Part shown: positions 1 to 7,816 of the stretch, in pieces
Layout of the letters: each line of letters opens with the position of its first letter
Position numbering within the stretch: the first letter of the stretch is position 1
Source of the DNA: Streptomyces zhihengii
GTDB taxonomy: Bacteria > Actinomycetota > Actinomycetes > Streptomycetales > Streptomycetaceae
Length of the DNA stretch: 64,000 bases
Reading direction: 5' to 3'
NCBI RefSeq assembly: GCF_016919245.1
Contig: NZ_JAFEJA010000002.1
Coordinates: forward strand, 1,924,501-1,988,500
The notes under the pieces: generated by a model
Told to the model about the DNA's origin: nothing
The model's input: the letters and a program-made list of their open reading frames with translations, nothing else
Database searches by the model: none
Translations under genes and position numbers: made by a program

Positions 1-450
1 GTGCTGGACCAACTGCCGCAAGGCTACGAGACGTTGCTGACCCGCCTGTTCGTCCATGAGCCCGACGACGACGACCCCGCGACCGGGGTGATGCTCTCCG
101 GTGGGCAGTGGCAGCGACTCGCCGTGGCGCGCGCGTTCATCCGGGAGCAGCGGGATCTGGTGATCCTCGACGAACCCTCCGCCGGACTCGACGCCGAGGC
201 GGAGCACGAGGTCCACACGTCCCTGCGCCGGTACGGCGCAGGGCAGACCTGTCTGCTCATCTCCCACCGTCTCAACACCGTCCGCGACGCCGACCGCATC
301 GTCGTGCTGTCCGACGGACGGATCGTGGAACAGGGCGCGCACGAGGAACTCATGGCCGCCGATGGCCGGTACGCCCAGCTGTTCATGCTCCAGGCAGCCG
401 GATACCGGCACCCGTCATCGAAGGTCCTCAAACCGATCGGAGAGCGATGA
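1..450 (+). CDS. ABC transporter ATP-binding domain, C-terminal end (5' truncated by window)
   Basis: This is the last 149 residues of an ABC ATPase; the rest lies left of the window. The signature LSGGQ is at visible residues 32-36, the Walker B segment LVILDEPSAGLD at about 53-64, and the switch histidine (ISHRL) at 89. The ending (VEQGAHEELMAADGRYAQLF) is typical of exporter-type half transporters with a fused membrane domain. The stop codon overlaps the start of the signal peptidase gene as ATGA, so the genes are translationally coupled. The context suggests export of a peptide or small protein that is trimmed by the next gene product. The GTG at position 1 is probably internal. Confidence 0.9.
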   Translation: MLDQLPQGYETLLTRLFVHEPDDDDPATGVMLSGGQWQRLAVARAFIREQRDLVILDEPSAGLDAEAEHEVHTSLRRYGAGQTCLLISHRLNTVRDADRIVVLSDGRIVEQGAHEELMAADGRYAQLFMLQAAGYRHPSSKVLKPIGER

Positions 451-1250
451 CCCTCGAACCCAGGACGGATCAGGGCGTGGTTCGGGTACGTCATGCGTCG
501 TGCGGGCCGGCTCCCCGCGCAGCAGTGCCACGGCCGGAGGACCCGCACCGCCGCCGTTCCGGCTCGTCCGCCGCCGTCACCGGCGCGCTGGCCCTGGCGG
601 CGGCTGCGACGATCACCGTAGGCGCCTACCTCACTCCGGAGCGCGGGCTGCTGTACGCAATCCTGCCGCTGCTGCTCGGCGTCCTACTGGTTGCCCGTCG
701 GCTCCTCGCCCGTCGTATCGCCTCGGTCACCGTGCGCGGCAGGAGCATGGAGCCGTCCTACCACGAGGGCGACCGCGTCCTGGTACGGCGAATCCGCACC
801 CCTGCGGCGGGACAGGTCGTCGTGGTGGAGCAGCCGGGAGTCGACGGCCAGTGGCTCGGCCCCCCACTGCCGGCCGGAGCCGACAACGCGCGGATGTCCC
901 GACGCCGTTGGCTCATCAAACGCGTCGAGGCCGTACCCGGTGACCCGGTGCCGCGTGCGGGGTTTCCATCGCTGTCGCAGGCCAAGGAGGACGCCGTCCC
1001 CCCGGGCAAGGTGGTGCTGGTCGGGGACAACCAGCGGCTGAGCCTCGACTCGCGGCTGATCGGCTACTTCCCCGCAGAACGCGTGCTCGGCGTCGTTGTA
1101 CGCGGAGCGCATCCGGCCCCGGGCCACCGGACCACGCGGGAACGGAAGTCGCATCGGATCGCCGCGCAGGCGACTCGAGCGGGACGCGCCACGCACAACA
1201 CCACCTCCCACTACCCCGAGCACACTCCGAAACGAAAGGAATCCTCATGA
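447..1250 (+). CDS. S26-family signal peptidase
   Basis: A membrane serine protease of the type I signal peptidase family, 267 residues. Two hydrophobic segments (about 43-61 and 66-84) anchor it. The catalytic Ser is in GRSMEPSY (Ser100), the Lys general base is in WLIKRVEAVPGD (Lys158), and the conserved GDN and DSR boxes are at 193-195 and 201-203. ATG 447 was chosen because it overlaps the ABC gene stop. Its own stop overlaps the start of the next secreted-protein gene. Being sandwiched between an exporter gene and two secreted-protein genes suggests a dedicated protease rather than the general signal peptidase; that dedication is inferred. Confidence 0.88.
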   Translation: MTLEPRTDQGVVRVRHASCGPAPRAAVPRPEDPHRRRSGSSAAVTGALALAAAATITVGAYLTPERGLLYAILPLLLGVLLVARRLLARRIASVTVRGRSMEPSYHEGDRVLVRRIRTPAAGQVVVVEQPGVDGQWLGPPLPAGADNARMSRRRWLIKRVEAVPGDPVPRAGFPSLSQAKEDAVPPGKVVLVGDNQRLSLDSRLIGYFPAERVLGVVVRGAHPAPGHRTTRERKSHRIAAQATRAGRATHNTTSHYPEHTPKRKESS

Positions 1251-1705
1251 CCGCCCGTATCTCGCGGCGCACCCGAGGCGCCCTCTCCGCCGTAGGCGCC
1301 GCCACGCTGGCCTTCACTGCCCTCGGCGTGGCCCTGCCCGCTTCGGCCCAGGCGGCCGGCTGCGAGACCCTGTCCGCCACGGTGCGGAACTCCGCCGGAC
1401 TCAGCGGCGGACACGTCCAGGCAACGGTCTGCATCAACAGCGCCAGCGCGGACTTCAACGACTCGTACTTCAACTACGTCCAGGACTACCAGGCCGACGG
1501 TGTCGCCGCCCGCGCGTACGTAACCACCCCCGGCTTCTTCTATGGGCCGCTCGCCACCGACGACACCTCCACCTCCGACGGCCAGGACATCGTCTGGGAA
1601 TCGACCGACTCCGACGTCGCCTGGGTCCGCGTATGGGTGTGCCTCGGCAAGACCTACCCGGGCCAGAGCGGCGCTCGCTGCGCCTCCGACATCACCTACG
1701 CCTGA
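1247..1705 (+). CDS. Small secreted protein with four cysteines (paralogue 1)
   Basis: A 152-residue protein with a clear Sec signal peptide: a basic N-terminus, a hydrophobic stretch at 11-30 and a probable cleavage after ALPASAQA. The mature part has four Cys (39, 62, 132, 145), suggesting two disulfides, and is rich in Ser, Asp and Tyr. The start overlaps the peptidase stop (ATGA) and is preceded by GAAAGGAA. The C-terminal block VWVCLG...ARCASD resembles IWVCTT...DECSEP in the next gene, so the two look like diverged paralogues. No enzyme family was recognised. It is a candidate substrate of the adjacent peptidase and exporter. Confidence 0.8.
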   Translation: MTARISRRTRGALSAVGAATLAFTALGVALPASAQAAGCETLSATVRNSAGLSGGHVQATVCINSASADFNDSYFNYVQDYQADGVAARAYVTTPGFFYGPLATDDTSTSDGQDIVWESTDSDVAWVRVWVCLGKTYPGQSGARCASDITYA

Positions 1706-1745
1706 CATCAACCATCACCGACTCCCAGTGAAAGAAGGGACTTCC

Positions 1746-2102
1746 ATGAGAAACGTCTCCCGCTTCGCAGTGGCCGCCGTCGGCGCCGTCGCGACCGTCC
1801 TGTGGTTTTCGACATCGGCCCACGCCGATGCCGTGGTCGGCAACGGCTACGCCTATGGCGGATTCATCAGCTACGGCGACAAGGTCTGGGTCGAGCACTA
1901 CGAGGGCCGCACGAGCTCCGTCGAGTGGTACACGAACTACGGCCGCTCGGACTCCTGCAGTGTGACCACCCCGGAGGTCTCGAAAACCTGCAACTACGAC
2001 ATGCGCGAAGACGGAACCATCACCATCTGGGTCTGCACCACGGGGCCCGGCCTGGGCAACGACGAGTGCAGCGAGCCCGTGACCGACCGGATCGGCAACT
2101 GA
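1746..2102 (+). CDS. Small secreted protein with four cysteines (paralogue 2)
   Basis: A 118-residue protein with a Sec signal peptide (hydrophobic 6-22, likely cut after STSAHA) and a mature domain of about 91 residues with Cys at 71, 82, 97 and 108. ATG 1746 is supported by the Shine-Dalgarno GAAAGAAGGGA just upstream. It lies 40 bp after its paralogue, in the same operon. The mature part is rich in aromatic and Gly residues, suggesting a small beta-rich extracellular domain. Function unknown; it could be an antimicrobial, an inhibitor or a structural protein. Confidence 0.78.
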   Translation: MRNVSRFAVAAVGAVATVLWFSTSAHADAVVGNGYAYGGFISYGDKVWVEHYEGRTSSVEWYTNYGRSDSCSVTTPEVSKTCNYDMREDGTITIWVCTTGPGLGNDECSEPVTDRIGN

Positions 2103-2109
2103 GTCACGC

Positions 2110-2424
2110 GGTCGTAAGCCGAATGGGCCTCATTAGCCTGGCCCCCGTCACTGCGACGGGGGCCGGGCACGGTGAGGCTGTCTGCGCTGACCCAGTCCAC
2201 GGCGAGCCGACGACCATGGTGACGCCGAGCTCCTCACGCAGTTCCCGCGCGGCCCTGAGCTGGGGACTCATTCTCGTCGACGGCCCCGCCTTGCAGGAGG
2301 CAGGTCGTAGGGTGGTCGACGCGCTGGATCAGGACCCGGCCGCGCTGATCGGTGATCAGCGCGCGGACGTTCCGGCCCACATGGCTGCTGAGGTGCGTAA
2401 GGCCCCGTACTCCTCGTCGCTCAT
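2110..2424 (-). pseudogene. Decayed Nudix hydrolase gene
   Basis: Reading the minus strand from ATG 2424, three pieces of one Nudix protein appear in different frames. They are MSDEEYGALRTSAAMWAG, then RALITDQRGRVLIQRV followed by GGAVDENESP, then LRAARELREELGVTM, and finally LAVDWVSADSLTVPGP. Together these rebuild the Nudix box G-x5-E-x7-REUxEExGU, with a frameshift inside the box and others on both sides. No continuous frame exists, so the gene is dead. The left boundary is approximate because the 3' end runs into the antisense of the secreted-protein gene. Confidence 0.75.
2136..2168. terminator. Stem-loop after the secreted-protein operon
   Basis: A perfect 10-bp stem GGCCCCCGTC/GACGGGGGCC (2140-2149 and 2155-2164) with loop ACTGC. 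It extends to about 14 bp if one T-G wobble is counted. It lies 34 bp after the last stop of the operon and inside the 3' end of the Nudix remnant on the other strand. Confidence 0.6.
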
Positions 2425-2511
2425 CGACGTGCTGGGCGGCGCGTCAGGGGTGGGCGTGGTGGTCATCTCGTCTCCGATCGTGCGGGCCGGACGCTGTGGG
2501 CGGTTGGCCGG

Positions 2512-2745
2512 TCAGACGACGAGCAGGTGCGGGCGCCCCGGCGCGGGGCCGGGGGAGAGTCGGGTGAAGTGCTCGGCCGCTGATGATCTCGTTGCGTTCC
2601 GGTTCGGGCAGACGGGCGAGCAAGCCGGGCAGGGGGCGCGGGCGGGCGGCCTCGCTGCGGTGGGCGCAAACGGCGGCCCCCTTCACCGCGGCCCACAGTG
2701 AGACGTCGACGGTCGTGGTCGCGTATGTGACCGGCACCGCTAGGA
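2512..2745 (-). pseudogene. Coding remnant of uncertain family upstream of the Nudix remnant
   Basis: On the minus strand a protein-like stretch (VTYATTTVDVSLWAAVKG...PEPERNEIISG) shifts frame near 2575 and continues as EHFTRLSPGPAPGRPHLLVV to a stop at 2512-2514. The AxKxAAxxxHRS-like core resembles the C-terminal part of LmbE/PIG-L deacetylases, but this is a weak impression. No start was found and the right edge is approximate. Confidence 0.35.
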
Positions 2746-2807
2746 GCGTCTTGCCTACGCTCTGGAGCGGTCGTGCGACGTCGGATGCGTGTGGCACGCT
2801 GCGTCCC

Positions 2808-3377
2808 ATGGATGACGATCTCGTCGGCATACAGACGCCGCAGCGCCGCATAGCCGATCCGGAAGAGGCGCTTGCGTTGCTGGAGCGTGCCGTCCCCGGA
2901 TTGGCCGACCTCCGTCGGAGGGCGGGGGCAGTGATCGACTGGGCCGGGCTCGAGGAGAGCCTGGGCACTGGCCTTCCCTCCGATTACAAGTACCTTGCTG
3001 AGTGGTATCCGACCTTCGACGTCGGTGCCTTCCTTCTGGTTCGTCTTCCCGAGCCGGACGAAGAGGACCGCTGGCTTCAGGCCAGCCGCGACACCATTGA
3101 AGTACTCACCGATGCCTGGTTGGAACCCAGTGTCGGCTTGCTGGCTCACCCCGCTCCTGGTGGGCTGCTGCCCTGGGGTGAGTCGTGCGACAGCGACAAG
3201 TTCATGTGGAGTACGACGGGAGGATCGCCGCAGGACTGGATCGTCACGGTGGCTTCTCGTGGCGGGGCGTGGTGGCACTACGGTGGCGGTTCAGTCCAGT
3301 TCCTGGCGGAGCACTGCAACGGAACCCTAGAACACTGGGGGCTGCCGCCGATCGACCTGGAAGTGCCCCCGCGCTGA
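2808..3377 (+). CDS. SMI1/KNR4 (SUKH) family protein
   Basis: A 189-residue protein starting at ATG 2808. The pattern VIDWAGLEESLGTGLPSDYK followed by LAEWYPTF and later LLPWGESCDSDKFMW is the classic SUKH fold signature shared with the immunity protein at 16566-17144. SUKH proteins commonly neutralise nuclease toxins of polymorphic toxin systems. Here no toxin gene lies next to it: only broken genes upstream and the nuclease-domain gene downstream. It may be an orphan immunity gene. Confidence 0.82.
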   Translation: MDDDLVGIQTPQRRIADPEEALALLERAVPGLADLRRRAGAVIDWAGLEESLGTGLPSDYKYLAEWYPTFDVGAFLLVRLPEPDEEDRWLQASRDTIEVLTDAWLEPSVGLLAHPAPGGLLPWGESCDSDKFMWSTTGGSPQDWIVTVASRGGAWWHYGGGSVQFLAEHCNGTLEHWGLPPIDLEVPPR

Positions 3378-3632
3378 TCGGGTCTGACCCAGCCTCCGTG
3401 AGGAACGCGGTGCGGCGAACACTCACGGATCGATGTCGACGCACACGGGTGGGGCCTCAGTCGATTCTCGCTGGCTGTGGCGGGGGCCGGGCTGGGGTCT
3501 GTGATGCGTGGGATGCTGTGGACAGGATGGGAGCGGGCAAGGCACATTTGATCGCTGGAGCGTGTGGCTGCGAGCGTATGACCCCTCAGGTGCACTATGC
3601 CTGCGCGGCCCTCAGAGTGGTAAGGGAGCGAC
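3378..3632. other. Non-coding gap
   Basis: About 255 bp with no convincing coding frame. The only clear element is AAGGGAG at 3622-3628, which serves as ribosome binding site for GTG 3633. Confidence 0.5.
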
Positions 3633-5597
3633 GTGCCGGACGAGGTACTCGGATCTCGGCGTGGCCGTGCCTGGAGCGAGGCGGAGGACGAAAGGCTTGT
3701 CGCGGGCGTGGTCGAGGGGCTGAATCTTGCACAGCTGGCAGAGCGCCACGGCCGAACCCCGGCCGCGATCAGTGCACGAGTGGAGCTGTCGGTGTCACAG
3801 GACGGCGCGCTCGTTGACGACCCGGTTGAGTGGCTGAAGACGCGTCTGGATCGCGAGCCGTCGTACCCGTGGAGAAGCGTGGCGGTTGCTCGACGGCACC
3901 AGGATCGCCGGTCGCTGCGCACCGCGCCGGACTCCCGCGATGTGCCGACGGAGGATCTGACGGGCCGGGTGACCGGGGTGATGGCGGACTGGGAGGGTGC
4001 CACGGGACACGTGCTGCGGCCCGAGCGGCGCGAAGCCTTCCTTGCCCGGCGGGTCGTCTGGGACTTGGCTGCAGCCGATGAGACTGACCGCCGGACAGCG
4101 GCCCGACGGCTGTGGCGGCAAGCGGGCACGCTCCTTCTGGACGACTGGCTGCTTGAGTGTGTCTGCCCTGGCGCCGTGCATCTGACGAGCGACTGGCACC
4201 TGATCGATGCGCGGGACCCCGACACGGTGTTGGTGCTGCGGGAACTGGTCGCCGCAGCGGTGGACGAGTTGGCCGAGCCGAGGGATCGCGATGTTCTCGG
4301 CCGTCGCCTTGGGCTTCACGATCAGCCGGCGCAGACGCTGGAGACGGCCGCCGAGGGCCTTGGCGTCTCCCGGGAGCGGGTCCGCCAGCTGCAGACCAGA
4401 GCGATCCGCCGTTTCGTGCGCAATACCTCTCCGGCGTCCCGGAGGCTGCGGCAGGTGCTGAGCGAGCTGAGCTGCGTGGGTCGAGAGGGGCCCGGGGCTC
4501 AGCCGCCGGCCGCGGAACGGCTGCTCGACCTGGCGGACATGCTGCTGCCGTCCGTCGCCCCCCGGCAGGCGGTGCCTCTGCTGGCGCGCCTTGCCGGTGC
4601 CGACAAGGTCCGTGCGGAGAACCTCGCAGCAGAAGCGTTGACCATACGCACTCTGCGTCACGACGAGGTGCGCCGGGAGGCGGTGCGAGCGGGCCGCATC
4701 GACCGATCGACGCGGCGCTGGTCAGCAATCGCAGCCGACGTGGACTGGTTTGGTGATCGCAGTCCGGCGCCACCTCGAGCCGAACTGGAAGTGCTCCGCG
4801 AAGAGGAGAACCTCACCCGCGGACGTTTCGGAGCATGGCACTGTCCCAAGCTCGACCGGGCCGTGTCGTACGAGTCCGAGACAGAACTGCGCGTCATCCA
4901 ACTGCTCAGCTTCGCCTCCCAGATCACCTACTACCAGGAACAGCCGCTGGCCATCAGCTACGAATACGACGGGCGACAGCGCACCTACTACCCGGACCTG
5001 CTCGCGGCGACCGCAGACGGCAGCTGCATCCTCATCGAAGTCAAGCCGGTGTACGAGATGGCGATGGCCATCAACATCGCCAAGTACCGTGCCACCGCCG
5101 ACTTCTGCCGTCTCCGCGGCTGGGGCCTGGTGGCCACGGATGGCTCTCGCACACGCCGGCTCCTCGAACAGCAGGCGGTCGACCCGCGCCTGGAGAATGC
5201 ACTCTCCCTTGCTCTGGCCGCGGGGCACGAACTGAGCTGGCCGCAGATCCGCGCCGCGGCAGGCGTGCTCCCGATGGGTTCGCTGGACCTGGCCGCCCTC
5301 ATCCTGAGTAGGGAGTGGCAGTGGCGTACCAGCCCGTTCAGGCTGCGAGGGAGCCCACCTGCGGACCGAGCGGGGGCCCGGCCGGCACCGGCCACGCAGA
5401 CCCCAGAGAGGTCCCGTGGGGATCGCTCCGTCGAAGGTGTCGCCCGGCCCCTCGTCCTGCCCTCGCCGCAGGACATCGAGGCTTCCCGCTCTCCCGCGGG
5501 AGGCTGGAGCCGTGCGCAACTTGCCGACTGGGGCGTTCCCTGGCCCCCTCCCAAGGGCTGGAAGGAGCAGCTGGTCGCCCGCTGGAATGCCGGATGA
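3633..5597 (+). CDS. Myb-like + sigma-region-4-like HTH + TnsA-like endonuclease protein
   Basis: A 654-residue protein from GTG 3633. Residues about 12-50 (RAWSEAEDERLVAGV...TPAAISARV) resemble a Myb/SANT or sigma-like DNA-binding helix bundle. Residues about 235-265 (LETAAEGLGVSRERVRQL) match sigma-70 region 4, including the SRERVRQ recognition helix. Residues about 409-500 carry a TnsA-like PD-(D/E)xK nuclease: YESETE (acid), QPLAISY, YYPDLL (Asp), then ILIEVKP (E-x-K), followed by the K...FC...GW helix. Family knowledge makes it a likely sequence-directed nuclease, or a TnsA relative captured outside a transposon. No TnsB or TnsC gene is nearby. The last about 110 residues are Pro/Arg-rich and probably disordered. 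The role is inferred; defence is possible. Confidence 0.72.
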   Translation: MPDEVLGSRRGRAWSEAEDERLVAGVVEGLNLAQLAERHGRTPAAISARVELSVSQDGALVDDPVEWLKTRLDREPSYPWRSVAVARRHQDRRSLRTAPDSRDVPTEDLTGRVTGVMADWEGATGHVLRPERREAFLARRVVWDLAAADETDRRTAARRLWRQAGTLLLDDWLLECVCPGAVHLTSDWHLIDARDPDTVLVLRELVAAAVDELAEPRDRDVLGRRLGLHDQPAQTLETAAEGLGVSRERVRQLQTRAIRRFVRNTSPASRRLRQVLSELSCVGREGPGAQPPAAERLLDLADMLLPSVAPRQAVPLLARLAGADKVRAENLAAEALTIRTLRHDEVRREAVRAGRIDRSTRRWSAIAADVDWFGDRSPAPPRAELEVLREEENLTRGRFGAWHCPKLDRAVSYESETELRVIQLLSFASQITYYQEQPLAISYEYDGRQRTYYPDLLAATADGSCILIEVKPVYEMAMAINIAKYRATADFCRLRGWGLVATDGSRTRRLLEQQAVDPRLENALSLALAAGHELSWPQIRAAAGVLPMGSLDLAALILSREWQWRTSPFRLRGSPPADRAGARPAPATQTPERSRGDRSVEGVARPLVLPSPQDIEASRSPAGGWSRAQLADWGVPWPPPKGWKEQLVARWNAG

Positions 5598-5619
5598 CCA
5601 CCAGGCGTCGCGAGACGAG

Positions 5620-5661
5620 CATGTGGGGGTGCCCGCCGTGACTGTCGGGCACCCCCACATG
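5620..5661. terminator. Bidirectional terminator between convergent genes
   Basis: A perfect 16-bp stem CATGTGGGGGTGCCCG (5620-5635) pairs with 5646-5661 around a 10-nt loop. It lies between the convergent nuclease-domain gene and the cold-shock gene and can serve both. Confidence 0.85.
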
Positions 5662-5679
5662 ACTGTCGGCGGCGTGGGG

Positions 5680-5883
5680 TCAGCCGCGGACGATGTTCTC
5701 CGCCTGGGGGCCCTTCTGGCCCTGGGTGACGTCGAAGCTGACCTTCTCGCCCTCGACAAGCTCGCGGAAGCCGCCGCCGGAGATGTTGGAGTAGTGGGCG
5801 AAGACGTCGGGGCCGCCGCCGTCCTGCTCGATGAAGCCGAAGCCCTTTTCGCTGTTGAACCACTTCACGGTGCCGCTGGCCAT
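5680..5883 (-). CDS. Cold-shock domain protein (CspA family)
   Basis: A 67-residue single-domain cold-shock protein, an RNA/ssDNA chaperone. The start [18 protein letters not shown] contains RNP1 (KGFGFI), and VFAHYSNI is the RNP2 counterpart. ATG 5883 has GAAGGATC upstream. Length and motifs match Streptomyces Csp proteins throughout. RNP2 usually reads VFVHFSAI; here it is VFAHYSNI, a mild variant. It is the only clearly housekeeping-type gene in the left third of the window. Confidence 0.95.
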   Translation of the reverse strand: MASGTVKWFNSEKGFGFIEQDGGGPDVFAHYSNISGGGFRELVEGEKVSFDVTQGQKGPQAENIVRG

Positions 5884-6047
5884 ACTGCGATCCTTCTATT
5901 CACCCGAGTCCGTCCACGGCGGCTCGGCATCCACGAGCATCCCGGACTGGGACGCTTCGAACATCATTCTGCCCCACACCCCCGGTGATGACCTGGACCC
6001 CCGTGCCCGACATGTACTGCGCTCGCCGGGGGATCGGGCCGAGGTGG

Positions 6048-6432
6048 TCAGGTGAGGAGCGCTGGGAGTGCGAGGACGCATCGTGCGGTGAGGTTGGCGC
6101 CTTCGTCAGCGTGCTCTGGCCGGAGCCGCAGCATGTGCGTCCGCGACGGGTAACGCGGTACGCAAGCTGGCTTGTGCTGGGTCGGGGACAGTTCGATGCC
6201 GGTGACGCGGGCTCCGTAAGCCTGGGCGAGTTGGACGGCGTGGTATCCAGCCCCGGGAACCGGTGTCCAGGACACGGCGGCCGGCGACATCGCCGAGGAC
6301 CTCCGCTCCCGGTTCGATCCCCTCCCAAGGCGTCCAGCCGAGCCGGTCGGGGACGGGCGGTGTGAAAGCCCGGGCCACGTGGCGTTGGCCGTACACCTGC
6401 CAGGCCCGGGTGTTGGTGTCCTCGGCGGGCAC
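6048..6432 (-). pseudogene. Frameshifted class I SAM methyltransferase gene
   Basis: GTG 6432 has a strong Shine-Dalgarno (AGGAGG) and starts MPAEDTNTRAWQVYGQRHVARAF...GRRVLDTGS, reaching SAM motif I. A one-base insertion near 6251-6257 breaks the frame. The next frame continues as GAGYHAVQLAQAYGARVTGIELSP, the rest of motif I and the acidic loop. The sequence loses methyltransferase character about 40 residues later and stops at 6048, so the C-terminal two thirds are missing. The gene is inactive; its substrate is unknown. Confidence 0.75.
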
Positions 6433-6902
6433 GGTTGCCTCCTGGTAGGGATGGCGAAGGTCAGGTGTGCGTGATCAGCCTGATCTTGCTAGGAACCCCG
6501 GTGCTTTAGCGCCGGGAGGAATCGCACGCCTTCGCGCGCAGGCGCGGAGCGCCGGAGCTCGCTTCCAAGCGAAGCGCGGAGCGCTGCCCCGGTTGCTCGC
6601 GCGATCGCCGATCAAGCCGGTTCTGGCACCTTCACCGCCCTCGGACTGCTAGTCACAGGAGCCGTCCTCGCCGCGATGCACCCCGGTAGGCCTGGAAGTA
6701 CTCGGCGGGATCCGTGCCCCGAGCGGGTGCCCTGGCACGCTCACTGCACCGTTGCGTGCGTACGGGCTTCGCACATGGCCCTGCGCCACGCCCTGGAGAT
6801 CCCCACGAAGGGGCGCCGCGTGCGGGGCGCCGTCGTCCCTCGCCGGGCACGCGTCACGGCTGACGCTCCTCGGTGTCCCCGCGAGGGATCCCCCGGCGGC
6901 GG
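6433..6902. other. Non-coding stretch
   Basis: About 470 bp between the methyltransferase remnant and the MmpS-like gene. Apart from the hairpin at 6491-6520 no feature was recognised; no frame has protein-like composition. Confidence 0.5.
6491..6520 (+). repeat. IS605/tnpB-type right-end hairpin remnant
   Basis: GGAACCCCGGTGCTTTAGCG and the following GCCGGGAGGAATC form a hairpin (8-bp stem, loop TTTA). The layout is like the 3' end of actinobacterial IS200/IS605 elements, where it caps the tnpB-derived RNA. No tnpB frame is present to its left, so this would be a bare scar. Assignment is by remembered pattern only. Confidence 0.35.
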
Positions 6903-7484
6903 TCAGTTCGCCGCCGGGGGAAGCGTGCCCGCACAGGTCGCGCGGCCGTAACCGCCCGAGGCTGTGGCGAGTTGCACATGCTCGCCGCGAACGGCGAGGG
7001 TGCAGACCGCGCGGCCGCCTTTCTCGCCGAGGGTGATCGCGACGGACGGCTCCTGGCCGAGCGGGACCCGGACCGTGGTGCGCCAGGGCAGTTCGGCGTC
7101 CCGGACCACGGTCGCCGTGCCCGACTCGCTGCGGGCTAGGTACGCGATCTCGACCGGGCCCTCTCCTGTGACCTCGTACGTCACCTCGGCGGTCGGCACC
7201 GCGCGGGGCTTCGGCCGCTCCTCGGTGTCCAGCAGGCCGTAGCCCACCAGTCCGCCGCAGGCGAGCAGCAGTGCCCCGGCGATGGCGAGCCCGGTCCGAC
7301 CCCCGTCTGCAGATGGCCCCCCTGTCTCGGGCCCCCCTTCCGGCGCGCCCACTTCGCCGGTGCCGTCACCCGCTCCGGCGCCCTCGCCCGTGTCCGTGCC
7401 GGGCTGCCCCGGCCCGTCGTCGGGGCCCGCCCCGGGGTGCCTCTCCACTGGCGGCGCGGACGGCGTGGATTCCTTTGACGGCAT
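6903..7484 (-). CDS. MmpS-like membrane-anchored protein
   Basis: A 193-residue protein from ATG 7484. The N-terminal about 60 residues are Gly/Pro/Asp-rich and low complexity. One transmembrane helix follows (about 64-86, LAIAGALLLACGGLVGYGLL). The extracellular part, about 95 residues, contains VTYEVTGEGPVEIAYL...LPWRTTVRVP. This beta-rich pattern resembles the MmpS domain of mycobacteria and the lipoproteins of Streptomyces that share it. Two Cys in the domain (VCTLAV and ATCAG) could form a disulfide. A longer start exists upstream in frame, but its leading sequence is not protein-like. The gene is divergent from the Rhs gene. Confidence 0.7.
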   Translation of the reverse strand: MPSKESTPSAPPVERHPGAGPDDGPGQPGTDTGEGAGAGDGTGEVGAPEGGPETGGPSADGGRTGLAIAGALLLACGGLVGYGLLDTEERPKPRAVPTAEVTYEVTGEGPVEIAYLARSESGTATVVRDAELPWRTTVRVPLGQEPSVAITLGEKGGRAVCTLAVRGEHVQLATASGGYGRATCAGTLPPAAN

Positions 7485-7816
7485 GAAAGGCCCCGGCTTT
7501 CGGTACGTGCGACGAATCGGTTGGCGACGGACCGGGCGTTTATACACCACGCGGAACTCGCCGCGCGAGCGACCGGAGAAACCGGGGCACAACCACCCCT
7601 CTTCCGGTGGTCTATTGCCCTGATTGTCCGAGGGGTTGACGCGGCGTCAGCCAGATGATCAATAATCCGCTGCTGCCCACGCGACCTGGCGTTTTACCGG
7701 GATGCGCTGTGTGGCGCAGCCATGTTCAGGCCGAGCGGGAATTTCCGTCTCGGCTCGTTCGGTGTGCCCATTTCGCATTCGGCGGAACAGGCCCGCCGAT
7801 GCCGAAAGGTAGTGAC
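7485..7816. promoter_or_regulatory. Divergent intergenic region upstream of the Rhs gene
   Basis: About 330 bp between divergent genes. The part before 7800 is lower in GC than its neighbours (AATAATCC near 7669-7676, TTTCGCATTCGG near 7772), as expected for promoters. AAAGG at 7805-7809 is the ribosome binding site for GTG 7817. No specific operator was identified. Confidence 0.45.

Noticed and set aside
6295..6330. GGTTCGATCCC, resembling a tRNA T-loop
   Set aside because: No acceptor stem or anticodon arm can be built around it, and it lies in the methyltransferase coding remnant.
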